Shown piece by piece: positions 11,801 through 21,300 of a stretch of DNA of 45,925 nt. The DNA is from Xenorhabdus khoisanae. GTDB lineage: Bacteria > Pseudomonadota > Gammaproteobacteria > Enterobacterales > Enterobacteriaceae. The stretch is from contig NZ_LFCV01000034.1 of NCBI RefSeq assembly GCF_001037465.1, forward strand, positions 1 to 45,925, in the 5' to 3' direction. A program made the translations under genes and the position numbers. Each line of letters opens with the position of its first letter. Within the stretch, counting starts at the first letter, position 1. The notes under the pieces are model-generated. The model searched no databases. It was not told the DNA's origin and worked only from the letters and a program-made list of their open reading frames with translations.

Positions 11801-12529
11801 ATGTTTAAAAAAACTTATTCTTTTAATAAAGATATTGAAAAAATGCAGTCAAACTCTTTGACTCGTTCAAAAAATTTATCCGCCTCACTACCAGATAATC
11901 TATCTAGAATATTTATTAACATTCAAAATCAACCACTTATATATACAATTGCCAATCCCAGATTAAGAAAAGTCAATCCGCAAGAAGCCCAAAACATAGT
12001 CAAACAACTTTACTATTCAATCTACGAAGACGGCTGGCTTGACCATATCGAAAAACCCTCAAGATTATGGCGTAATATAGAGAGTAAAGAAGTAAAGACA
12101 GAAACAGACAGGTGGAATCTGAGATGTTGTGTAACTGCACATATACTACGTTTAATGAAAAAAGAATTCAATAAACAAGAAAGAAACCCTGAAAAATATA
12201 TTTATTTTTCTTGTGATATCCAGACAATACCTTTCGGAGTGATGAAGCTGAAATGTGAACCAAATGGTCTTGAAATATCCTACATTGTCACTCATCCTGG
12301 AGTAGAAAAATGTTCCTATTTCTTGATGGAAAAAGCAGTCAATCAATCATGCAAAATGGGTTTTAAAGGAAAATTAAAATTGATAACAGCAACCGATGAT
12401 CTATATGACGTTTATCATAAAATGGGATTCATTAACAATGGCGATTATATGACGTTAGATCCAGAAAAAAGCAATTTTTGGTTTTTATCTCCAATAAATG
12501 AAGAATACCACTTTAAAAGGTTCCCCTGA
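11801..12529 (+). CDS. GNAT-fold acyltransferase-like protein of unknown function
   Basis: The product has 242 residues. The C-terminal half (about 140-225) has the outline of a GNAT domain: a strand (GLEISYIVTHPGVEK), the helix-forming stretch FLMEKAVNQSCKMGFKGKL, then LKLITATDDLYDVYHKMGFI. The last matches the common 'A-x-FY-x-x-MGF' end of motif B. The acetyl-CoA pyrophosphate loop (Q/RxxGxG) is degenerate (HPGVEKCSY). The N-terminal 130 residues are unlike any family I know and have no signal peptide. The gene is AT-rich and alone on its strand, next to other toxin-like genes. It may be a host-directed or competitor-directed effector, but that is inference only. Confidence 0.6.
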   Translation: MFKKTYSFNKDIEKMQSNSLTRSKNLSASLPDNLSRIFINIQNQPLIYTIANPRLRKVNPQEAQNIVKQLYYSIYEDGWLDHIEKPSRLWRNIESKEVKTETDRWNLRCCVTAHILRLMKKEFNKQERNPEKYIYFSCDIQTIPFGVMKLKCEPNGLEISYIVTHPGVEKCSYFLMEKAVNQSCKMGFKGKLKLITATDDLYDVYHKMGFINNGDYMTLDPEKSNFWFLSPINEEYHFKRFP

Positions 12530-12565
12530 ATATTCAATACAAAAAAATTCAGGTAAAAATAATAA

Positions 12566-12598
12566 ATACCGCCAATCTTTTTATTGGATTGGCGGTAT
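12566..12598 (-). terminator. Terminator shared by the GNAT-like gene and asd
   Basis: A perfect 12-bp stem (12566-12577 and 12587-12598) has a 9-base loop. The - strand tail is T-rich (interrupted), so it fits best as the end of asd. It also lies just past the convergent GNAT-like gene. Confidence 0.7.
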
Positions 12599-12651
12599 GG
12601 TTCTAACGAATACAATAAACAGAAACTTCAATAAAAAAATTTAACCCTTTT

Positions 12652-13758
12652 CTACAACAAAATACGCAGCATACGGCGCAAAGGCTCTGCCGCTCCCCAC
12701 AGCAACTGATCACCGACGGTAAATGCAGACAGATATTCCGGCCCCATATTCAACTTACGCAGGCGTCCCACCGGCGTATTCAACGTACCGGTTACCGCTG
12801 CCGGCGTTAATTCACGCATTGTCAGTTCACGATCATTCGGGATCACCCGAACCCAGTCATTATGAGAAGCCAGCAACGTTTCAATTTCATGAATCGGAAT
12901 ATCTTTTTTCAATTTCAGGGTAAATGCCTGACTATGACAGCGCAATGCGCCAATACGAACACACAAACCATCAATCGGAATCACATGACTGCCCGTATTT
13001 AAAATCTTGTTGGTTTCCGTCTGGCCTTTCCACTCTTCACGACTCTGCCCATTTTCCAGTTGCTTATCAATCCAGGGAATCAGACTCCCCGCCAAAGGAA
13101 CGCCAAATTGGTCAGTCGGCAATGCACCACTGCGGGTAAAATCCGTTACACGTTTTTCAATATCCAAAATTGCGGAGGCAGGATTCTGTAATTCATCTGC
13201 AACCTGATTATGCAGCATTCCCATTTGTACCAGCAGTTCACGCATATGGCGAGCCCCACCGCCAGAAGCTGCCTGATAGCTTGATACCGATGCCCACTCA
13301 ATCAAATCATTGGCAAACAGGCCACCCAATGACATCAACATCAGGCTGACAGTACAGTTACCACCAACAAACGTTTTAATACCTTCATTCAGGCTGTTCT
13401 GAATATGTTGATGGTTAACAGGATCGAGAATAATGACTGCATCGTCATTCATGCGCAGTGCGGAAGCAGCATCAATCCAATATCCCTGCCAGCCGGTCGC
13501 TCTCAGTTTGGGATAAATTTCATTGGTATAATCCCCGCCCTGACAACTAATGATGATATCCAGCGCACTCAGTGCCTCGATATTAAAAGCATCCTGTAAG
13601 ACGCCTGATTTACCCGCAAATTCCGGTGCAGCCAGCCCATGTTGGGAAGTGGTAAAAAAAACCGGATCGATTTCGTCAAAATCCCGCTCTTCCATCATTC
13701 TCTGCATTAATACTGAGCCGACCATACCGCGCCAGCCGATAAAACCTACACTCTTCAT
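12652..13758 (-). CDS. asd: Aspartate-semialdehyde dehydrogenase
   Basis: This enzyme reduces aspartyl-4-phosphate to aspartate-4-semialdehyde with NADPH. It is the branch point for diaminopimelate/lysine, threonine and methionine. The start at 13758 gives [21 protein letters not shown] (first 20 residues diagnostic) and 368 residues, as in E. coli. An adjacent ATG one codon earlier is possible. The nucleotide-binding loop GWRGMVGS, the catalytic Cys in GGNCTVS and the catalytic His region ([14 protein letters not shown]) are present. This essential gene stands alone between AT-rich accessory genes, which suggests these inserted on both sides of it. Confidence 0.96.
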   Translation of the reverse strand: MKSVGFIGWRGMVGSVLMQRMMEERDFDEIDPVFFTTSQHGLAAPEFAGKSGVLQDAFNIEALSALDIIISCQGGDYTNEIYPKLRATGWQGYWIDAASALRMNDDAVIILDPVNHQHIQNSLNEGIKTFVGGNCTVSLMLMSLGGLFANDLIEWASVSSYQAASGGGARHMRELLVQMGMLHNQVADELQNPASAILDIEKRVTDFTRSGALPTDQFGVPLAGSLIPWIDKQLENGQSREEWKGQTETNKILNTGSHVIPIDGLCVRIGALRCHSQAFTLKLKKDIPIHEIETLLASHNDWVRVIPNDRELTMRELTPAAVTGTLNTPVGRLRKLNMGPEYLSAFTVGDQLLWGAAEPLRRMLRILL

Positions 13759-13851
13759 CATGTTTACCCTGTCTTGAAAGATGTTCGTCAGACACAACTG
13801 ACATCATTAAAACTGACAAAATATAACGAAAGGTGCAAGCATATTTATGCA

Positions 13852-14541
13852 CTATAACACCAACATTTCTGCATGGATGCGTTTGCCATTTTTAAACCAT
13901 ACAGAAGTGTGCCTTTCCATACGACTGGAACTACGATTACTTATCGGTTTGCCTGGCTCTTTAGGTTTCAAAAAAGGTTTTGGTGTAATAGGATCGACAG
14001 TCATTGTCCTTGAATAAGCTTCTTTTTCTGCCCTAAAGGCAGCTCTGGCATTTTGGTTCAGAGAAAGCTCTGAAAAATGAAGCTGACAAATATGACCTAT
14101 TCTGAATACTTCTTCATTACGTTGAATATCTTTATCATGCTCGTAACTCAGGGTTTGTGGATTAAAATAATTATGACGTACCTTAACCGCCCCAACATAA
14201 CCAATCACAATACTGTTTGAACACAATTTAGAAAACTCAGAAGCAAAAGATTCCTCAAAGCTGTAAGGAGAATCTCTATCCTTCTCGCAAGTTGCGGAAT
14301 TACATACCACCAGATGAATATACCTAAATCTGTCTAATATTATTCCTCCATTATTAACTAATTGATCATATAGTTCATTAGGTGTCATGTTTTCTACAGT
14401 CAGATTTTCACTCAGAACGGTTAAATATCCCATGAAATAATTTTCATCATATTCACCATGAGAACAAACTGATAAACGGAGATGACCACGATAAGTATCT
14501 TCGAATGTATAAAAACCACGAAAGACTTTAATATTCCTCAT
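13852..14541 (-). CDS. Putative caspase-like (clan CD) cysteine peptidase, unknown role
   Basis: The 229-residue product is not one I recognise by name. It shows a His-Gly after a hydrophobic strand (LRLSVCSHGE, His about 28) and, 52 residues later, a Cys ending a second hydrophobic strand (YIHLVVCNSA, Cys about 80). Next comes a Ser/Phe-rich helix and a strand (VIGYVGAV). This H-G ... C order and spacing is the signature of caspase-fold peptidases, including CHAT and toxin self-processing (C80-type) domains. The C-terminal third is basic and Pro-rich. The start at 14541 is chosen because aagga precedes it at suitable spacing; an ATG three codons upstream overlaps that site. There is no signal peptide. 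It is AT-rich and has no operon partner. Confidence 0.6.
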   Translation of the reverse strand: MRNIKVFRGFYTFEDTYRGHLRLSVCSHGEYDENYFMGYLTVLSENLTVENMTPNELYDQLVNNGGIILDRFRYIHLVVCNSATCEKDRDSPYSFEESFASEFSKLCSNSIVIGYVGAVKVRHNYFNPQTLSYEHDKDIQRNEEVFRIGHICQLHFSELSLNQNARAAFRAEKEAYSRTMTVDPITPKPFLKPKEPGKPISNRSSSRMERHTSVWFKNGKRIHAEMLVL

Positions 14542-15328
14542 GATAACCATTCCTTATATGCCACTCTTGTCTTTACCATTCCCATACTGATCAGTATGAA
14601 TACGATAGCAACCTGGTGGATTATTCATGCAATTAATTACCACTTATTAGTTAGAACGAAATATCGCAGAAAAACAAGCAAATAAATTGACTACATTAAG
14701 GATTGGATTCTGATTTAATGATCAGAATATCAAATGGATGGAAATAAAGAATCAAAGAAACCTACAGCAAAACTGTAGGCTTTGGATCAACTTTCTTTTC
14801 TTACCCTGAACAGCCTTAAAAAAGCGACCAAATCTTTTCTGGAAACTCGTCGTACTTACTGTTTGCGACAATTCGATAACGTAGGTGAATATCTGATCTC
14901 ATAAAACCCGCATATCGTTATAATATAACATTACGATAATCCGATTTCTTGTTGCTGACAACTCTCTTTTGCTGCTATTCACCGAATAGAACTAAAATGA
15001 AAAAAGCAAATACAGGCTAATAATTTAGTTTGTCACTATTTCTTATTCATATTGAGGCTCTTAGATTTTTTCACTATTAATTTTCACTTAATGAGAAAAT
15101 TAATTTATATTTGTTGGTCATTTTGATATTCATCATTTCATTTCGCCGTAAATCCATAAAACAGGCATGCTTATCGCCAAATTCCCATGATAAATATCAG
15201 GTAATCAGAGTAATCCAATTATTGCGATACGATTCAAAAAAGACCTTTTTTCCGCTATTAACTTATTCTGAAAACTGATTTAATTAAGCATTGCTTAATA
15301 ATCATTATCACCTTGAGACAGCATTCTG
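14542..15328. other. 0.79-kb stretch without a recognised gene
   Basis: This region is AT-rich. It contains a small hairpin at 14761-14779 (CCTACAG/CTGTAGG), which has a T-rich tail on the - strand and may be a weak leftward terminator. A stretch of 48 open codons without a start lies on the - strand (about 14898-14755); its translation is basic and was not recognised, so it could be a gene relic. The 3' part must carry the promoter of the yqiJ-like operon. No RNA gene was recognised. Confidence 0.5.
15283..15299. promoter_or_regulatory. Perfect palindrome just upstream of the yqiJ-like gene (operator candidate)
   Basis: ATTAAGCA and TGCTTAAT flank a single central base (17 bp in all), about 30 bp before the start codon at 15329. 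Its size and place suit a dimeric regulator site overlapping the promoter or leader. No cognate regulator gene lies nearby. Confidence 0.5.
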
Positions 15329-15955
15329 ATGGCGCTTTTTTTACAAAACTGCTTGGCTTTTCCCGTTGTTATTTTCAGTGGGCTATTATTCATTGTTTTG
15401 TTTTATTGGATATGTGCTGCTTTTGGTTTGCTTGATATTGATTTCCTGAGTGTGGATGTAGATAGCTTAGATGCTTCCTCACTGGCTGGCTGGTTAACAA
15501 AACTCGGCCTCACTGGAATTCCTGTCACCGTTATTATTACGCTCATTACTCTGATTGGCTGGCCACTCAGCTATTTCAGCATGCACTTAATGCTCCGTTT
15601 CATTGAAACTGATGTGCTCCGTTATTTACTTGGAACCGCCACTTTCTTTATCGTGAGTTTCATTGCCCTGTTATTGACGGCAATGCTCTTGCGCCCATTA
15701 CAACCGAAATTGTCCAGACTCAATCGTTCCAACAGTGTTGACAATCTGATTGGCAAAGTCGCCGAAGTCCGTTCCCCCATTGTGACTGAACAGCGTGGTG
15801 AAGCCCTGATGGATAATCACGGAGCCAGTTTAATCTTACAAGTACGAGCACCAGAAAGTGACGGTATTACTCGTGGAGATCGTGTCGTATTGATCAGTTA
15901 TGACGCTGCAACCCACAGTTACACCGTGGTGAGTGAAGATGAATTTAAGTTGTAA
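15329..15955 (+). CDS. yqiJ: YqiJ/NfeD-like membrane protein with C-terminal OB fold
   Basis: The 208 residues match E. coli YqiJ in size and layout. Membrane segments occur at about 8-32, 64-85 and 96-121. A C-terminal soluble domain (about 135-205) has the OB-fold pattern seen in NfeD-type partners of flotillins (DNLIGKVAEVRSPIVTEQRG ... GDRVVLISYDAATHSYTVV). Such proteins work with SPFH proteins in membrane microdomains. The flotillin gene follows after 35 bp, so the two probably form an operon. The start is supported by position of the first membrane segment; the ribosome-binding site (tgaga) is modest. Confidence 0.85.
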   Translation: MALFLQNCLAFPVVIFSGLLFIVLFYWICAAFGLLDIDFLSVDVDSLDASSLAGWLTKLGLTGIPVTVIITLITLIGWPLSYFSMHLMLRFIETDVLRYLLGTATFFIVSFIALLLTAMLLRPLQPKLSRLNRSNSVDNLIGKVAEVRSPIVTEQRGEALMDNHGASLILQVRAPESDGITRGDRVVLISYDAATHSYTVVSEDEFKL

Positions 15956-15990
15956 CGACTTACTAGCCCCAAAATAAAATGGAGAAATAC

Positions 15991-18195
15991 ATGTCAGATA
16001 TTGCCATGGCAGATTTCATGCCTTTCTTGATCATCGTTGCGACGATAATTGTCGTCATTCTGGGTTTCTTTGGGCTTTTCAAAGCGTTTTACATCAAAGT
16101 CCCGCAAGGAACCGCGCTGATCGTCAACGATATGTCCTCCCAGCCAAAAGTGCATTTTACCGGTGCGCTGGTTTATCCGATTATTTACAAAAAGGAGTTC
16201 ATGCGCATTTCTTTGCTGACTCTGGAAGTCGATCGCCGTGGTAAAGATGGCCTGATCTGTAAAGATAACCTGCGTGCTGACATTACCGTTGCATTCTACC
16301 TGCGTGTTAATGAAACCACCGAAGATGTACTGAAAGTGGCGAAATCCATTGGCGTAGAGCGCGCTTCTGACCATAACGCCGTCAATACCCTGTTCAGCGC
16401 CAAATTTTCAGAAGCACTGAAAACCGTGGGTAAACAATTCGAACTGTCAAAATTGTTCGAAGATCGCCAAAACTTCCGCGATCGCATTGTTGATGTCATT
16501 GGTAAAGATCTGAACGGCTATGCGCTGGAAGACGTCGCCATCGACTATCTGGAACAAACGCCGAAAAACTCTCTGGACCCGAACAATATTTTCGATGCGG
16601 AAGGCATTCGTAAAATTACTGAAATCACCGCCATCCACAATATTGAAACCAACCAGAAAGAACGCGATCAAGAACTGGCTATCCAAAAGAAAAATGTAGA
16701 AACCCGTGAAGCCAGCCTGGCACTGGAGCGCCAGCAAGCGGATGCAGAAGCCCGTCAGAAGCGTGAAATCGAAAGTATCCGCGCCCGTGAATCTGCTGAA
16801 ACTTTGCGTGTACAGGAAGAAGAGCGCTTGAAAGCAGAGCAGGCTCGTATTCAGACCCAACAAGAAATTGAAATCCGCGAAGAAAACCGTCTGCGTGAAG
16901 TCGAAGTGGCACAACAAAATCGCTCCCGTGCCGTCGCCATTGAGATGGAAAAAGTCATTCGTGCACAAGAATTGGAAATTGTTTCCCGTGAACGCGAAGT
17001 CGAACTCCAGCGCATTGATAAAGAAAAAGCACTGGAAGAAGAGCGCAAAAACATCTCTAACGTGATTCGTGAACGTGTTGCCGTAGAGAAAACCGTGGCG
17101 CAGGAAGAAGAACGCATCAAAGAAGTCCGCATGGTTTCTGAAGCCGACCGCCAGAAGCAGGTCACCATTATTCAAGCCCAGGCCAAAGCGGAACAAGAGC
17201 TGGTTCGTCAGGTGAAACAAGCCGAAGCGGATGAGAACAGTGCCAAGTATAAAGCATTGGAAATCAGTACGATGGCACAAGCAGAGCTGGAAGCTACCGC
17301 CAAGCAGTCAGAAGCGAAAAAACGTATGGCCGAAGGTATTGAAGCCGAAGAAGCCGCATTAGGTCTGGCCGAAGCACGAATTCGCCAAGCCAAAGCCGAA
17401 GCCGAAGAGAAAGAAGGTCTGGTACAGGCGAATGTGATTGCAGAAAAATTGCTGGCAGAAGCCCGTGGTACGCAGGAAAAAGGTCTGGCAGAAGCACGTG
17501 TTCTGGAAGCCCAGGCCAGCGCAGCCGAGAAACAAGGCCTTGCCGAAGCGAAAGTTCTGGAAGAGAAATTGACAGCACAGGCGCGTGGTGATGAACAACA
17601 AGCCAATGCTAAAGAAAAACTGGGTTTGGCGGATGCCAAAGTGCTGGAAGAAAAACTGGTGGCACAGGCTCGCGGTGAAGGCCAATTGGGTTCTGCACAA
17701 GCAGAAGTTATCCGTCAGCGTCTGAAAGCAGAAGCGGACGGCCTGACCGACAAATTCACGGCGATGGGTAATCTCAACGATACAGCTCGCGATCACGAAG
17801 AGTTCCGTATGCAGCTTGAGAAGAACTTCGAACAAGCGATAGCCTCCATTGCAGCCAACAAAGAGATTGCCAAAGAGCAAGCGGAAGTGTTGGCAGCGGC
17901 GCTCAGCAAAACCAACATTGATATCGTCGGTGGTGACGGCAGTTTCTTTAATACCTTCTCCAAAGCGCTCAGTGTGGGTAAAGCCATTAATGGCGTGGTA
18001 GACAAAAGCCCTCTGGTCAAAGAAGCCGTGCAGAAGTTACTGGCTGGAAAAGGTGAAAAAGAAATCAGCGAAAAAGAAGTGGGAGAACAAAAGCTAAACC
18101 TCGATTCACTCCTGCAAAACCCAGAAGTGCAGTCTTTGGTCAACATGTTTGGTGCAAATAAAAAACGCCATAACAAAGAAAGTACCGAAGAGTAA
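15991..18195 (+). CDS. yqiK: Flotillin (SPFH/band-7 protein, YqiK type), long form
   Basis: The 734-residue protein is anchored by one N-terminal membrane helix (about 9-30), followed by an SPFH domain (about 35-215) and then a very long Ala/Glu/Lys-rich coiled coil (about 220-600). The last part of the coil is built of degenerate repeats around LAEAKVLEEKL-AQARG. Flotillins scaffold ordered membrane domains as large oligomers. E. coli YqiK is shorter (about 550 residues), so this is an extended version. The start at 15991 has ggag 6 bp upstream; an in-frame ATG at 15979 lacks one. It lies between the NfeD-like gene and the giant ATPase gene, which suggests it scaffolds that ATPase at the membrane. 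Confidence 0.9.
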   Translation: MSDIAMADFMPFLIIVATIIVVILGFFGLFKAFYIKVPQGTALIVNDMSSQPKVHFTGALVYPIIYKKEFMRISLLTLEVDRRGKDGLICKDNLRADITVAFYLRVNETTEDVLKVAKSIGVERASDHNAVNTLFSAKFSEALKTVGKQFELSKLFEDRQNFRDRIVDVIGKDLNGYALEDVAIDYLEQTPKNSLDPNNIFDAEGIRKITEITAIHNIETNQKERDQELAIQKKNVETREASLALERQQADAEARQKREIESIRARESAETLRVQEEERLKAEQARIQTQQEIEIREENRLREVEVAQQNRSRAVAIEMEKVIRAQELEIVSREREVELQRIDKEKALEEERKNISNVIRERVAVEKTVAQEEERIKEVRMVSEADRQKQVTIIQAQAKAEQELVRQVKQAEADENSAKYKALEISTMAQAELEATAKQSEAKKRMAEGIEAEEAALGLAEARIRQAKAEAEEKEGLVQANVIAEKLLAEARGTQEKGLAEARVLEAQASAAEKQGLAEAKVLEEKLTAQARGDEQQANAKEKLGLADAKVLEEKLVAQARGEGQLGSAQAEVIRQRLKAEADGLTDKFTAMGNLNDTARDHEEFRMQLEKNFEQAIASIAANKEIAKEQAEVLAAALSKTNIDIVGGDGSFFNTFSKALSVGKAINGVVDKSPLVKEAVQKLLAGKGEKEISEKEVGEQKLNLDSLLQNPEVQSLVNMFGANKKRHNKESTEE

Positions 18196-18207
18196 AAAGC
18201 AACACTT

Positions 18208-18236
18208 ATCCGTCACGGTTGCCTGTGACGGATTTT
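18208..18236 (+). terminator. Intra-operon hairpin, possible attenuator
   Basis: A perfect 9-bp stem (ATCCGTCAC at 18208-18216, GTGACGGAT at 18225-18233) is followed by a short run of T. It lies in the 107-bp gap between the flotillin and ATPase genes. It could partly terminate transcription, so that flotillin is made in excess of the ATPase, or act as a processing site. Confidence 0.55.
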
Positions 18237-18302
18237 CCCTGCACTCCATTTTCCCTGTACTACGCACCATACTGAACCATATTGAAGGAAACGTGATACG
18301 CC

Positions 18303-21300
18303 ATGTCAGATAGCCAATTGAATAATCGTGAACAGGAATTACTGGATAATGCTGTCGCGGAAGGCGGAGCCTACGATATCTTACGCAGTCGTCTGTCTGA
18401 ACAAGGCCAGCAGCTACATGAAAAAGCTAGCCTGTTGAACAGCCGACGTCTGAAAGAGTTTGGCAAAAACCAGACTGATATTATCGGGCGTATCCGCATC
18501 CGTACAGAAAACAACTGCGTTGCCCGTGATATTGTCCGTGTCGGCAATTGGTTATTGTTTGGCTACAACGTATTCCTCGGCTTAAAAAAAGAGACGCGGG
18601 TTGAAGATGTTTTTTCCCTGTACAGGCTCAAGAAAGAAAATGACGAATATGATGTGGAATCCGTCGCGCTGACAGGCACGTTTCTCAACATCACCAGCTT
18701 TGTACAGGATTTCAACGAGCTTTACACTTACTACAAAAACACCCAGCTATTGGAACTGGTTGAGCGTGATGGCAAATTGCTCGCCAGCTTTCAGATTGGT
18801 GAACGAATTACCGACATTCGCGTGTTTCGCTGGGCAATCTCCAGCGACAAAACAGAAATAACCTACATTGATAACCGTGGTGAACGTGATATCGCTTTGC
18901 CTCCTGCCTATGATTTTGAATGGCAGAAAACCACGCGCGAAAACACCGTAAATGGCCGCTATCCACATATGAACATTCTGGATACCGTGTTTGTGGAAAC
19001 CATTGGCGGCGATCTGACCATTAAATGTGAAAACAACACCGAAGATGGATTGGGGATCTACCGGGAAGCGGTGCTGGATAAAACCCAATCACTGGATGAT
19101 GCCCAGATTGAATACGCCCAGACAGGCAGCCTGATCCTGTTGAAAATCCTGCCCTACCGTGAAGAATCCTGGCGTTATCTGGTCTATAACACGCTGACCC
19201 AAAGTGTGCAGCGCATTGATGCCATCGGTCTGGCCTGTATTCAGTTACCTGAAGATCACGGTATTATTTTCCCCGGCGGCTATTATCTGCAAAGCGGGGA
19301 ATACAAAACTTTCGATCAGCCGATGGATGGCATGCGTTTTCGTCGTGTCCGCCGATCCCCAAATGGCGAAGATGTCATGTATATCTTCTATGAACCTAAT
19401 TTAGGCCGTTTGGCTCTGTTCAATTACAACTTAATCGAACGCAAACTCCAAAACCCACTATTTGGTCACGGCTATGCCATGCTGGAAGATGGTCAGATGG
19501 TGCTGTTTGAAGGGCAATCAGAGGAACCAACCCGCATCCATCCGATGCAAATCTGGCAAACTCCGTTCTATTCTGACGAATACGCTGCTCGCCAACCTGC
19601 GAGAAACAGCTTTTTAGGCCGCATCGGTAATGCTGAACTGGTGCGCGGTATTTCCGATCTTTACCATATTGCTAAGGAAATTGAACAACAGCAAATTTCC
19701 TCCCTGCTCTACGAAAAACTCTGCCAGGATGCCCGCCGTTTGGTAGATATCTATTATTGGCTAAATGACGAACAAAGCCTGCATATCTCCGGGTTACTGA
19801 AAGAGATTGCCAATACCGGTGAGAAGGTACTGGATGAATACGAAAAAGTAGAAAGTATCCGTCGCCAGTCCATTCGGGCCATGAATGAGGCGACATCACA
19901 TCAGAAAGCGTTACTGACAGCGATGCTGCCTGAAAGCTGGACTGAAACTCAGCAATTTATTGAAGCCTTAAACAGTTTGAGCATCCAGCGTGGTCACTTG
20001 ATCACACTGCGCGACCATCGTTATATCGATCTGTCCCGCCTTGATGAAATGGAAGCGCAACTGGCTGATAACCAACAGCGTATTTCACTGGCGACTGCCG
20101 AATTTCTTGCCAGCGAGAAAGCACTACAGCCATTTACTCTGCAATTGCAAGAACTGGAAAAACAGGTTCAGGCCGCTGCCAATCGCGCCCAGCTTAACGA
20201 GCCACTGGCGGGCATGGAGAAAATGTCCACCGATCTGGATATGTTGTCAAACCTGATGGCTTCGTTGAAATTCGAGGACACAACCCAACAGACCCATATT
20301 ATTGAGTCGATTTCCGAAATTTATGCCCTGCTGAATCAGGCTCGTGCCAGACTGCAACAACGGCGTAAAGAACAGGGCGCGGTTGAGTCCGTCGCGCAGT
20401 TTGGTGCACAATTTAAATTATTCAGTCAGGGGATTACTAATGCCCTGACACTTTCTACCGATCCAGAACGCTGTGACGAACAGCTTTCCCGCCTATTGGT
20501 ACAACTGGAAGAGCTGGAAACCCAATTCAGTGATCACGATGAGTTCCTGAATGACATTCTGGATAAACGTGAAGAGTTGCTGGAAACCTTTGAAACCCAC
20601 AAGCAGTCATTGCTGGATGAACGTCAGCGTAAGACCCGGAACTTGCAGGTTGCGGCAGAACGTCTGCTGGATAGCGTTAGTCGCCGGACAGCAAAATTTT
20701 CGGCCCTTGATGAACTGAATGCCTTCTTTGCTTCCGATACCCTATCGCTGAAAACCCGCGAAATTATTGAACGTTTGCGTGAACTGAAAGACAGCGTAAA
20801 AGCAGACGATATCGATGCCAAATTCAAAGCTGCGCGAGATCAGGCGATCCGCAGCCTGCGGGATAAGACTGAAATCTATGAAGATGGCGGAAACGTTATC
20901 AAACTTGGTCCACGCCACCGTTTCAGCGTGAATACCCAAGAGCTGGATCTCACCATCCTGCCACGGGGCGATCATCTCTATCTGCACCTGACAGGCACAG
21001 ATTATCAGGAACCCATTGATAGCCCGGAACTTGAATCCCTGAAACCTTATTGGTCGATTACTCTCGAATCAGAATCCCCTCAGGTTTATCGCGCTGAGTA
21101 CCTTGCTTATTCACTGATTTATGCAGCGAGTAAAGAACATGATGACCTGACACTGGATGGCTTGAAATCCCTGTTAAGCAAGCCAGATATTCTGGAAAAA
21201 ACCGTTCGTGAATTCGCTGCACCCCGCTATAAAGAAGGCTATGAAAAAGGTATCCATGACCATGACGCAGTGGAAATCCTGCGTAAATTAATTCCGGTTG

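Noticed and set aside
16447-17280. A 277-codon open frame on the - strand within the flotillin gene
   Set aside because: It is antisense to the Ala/Glu/Lys-rich coiled coil, whose codons rarely give stops on the other strand. Its translation is Phe/Leu-rich without domain structure.
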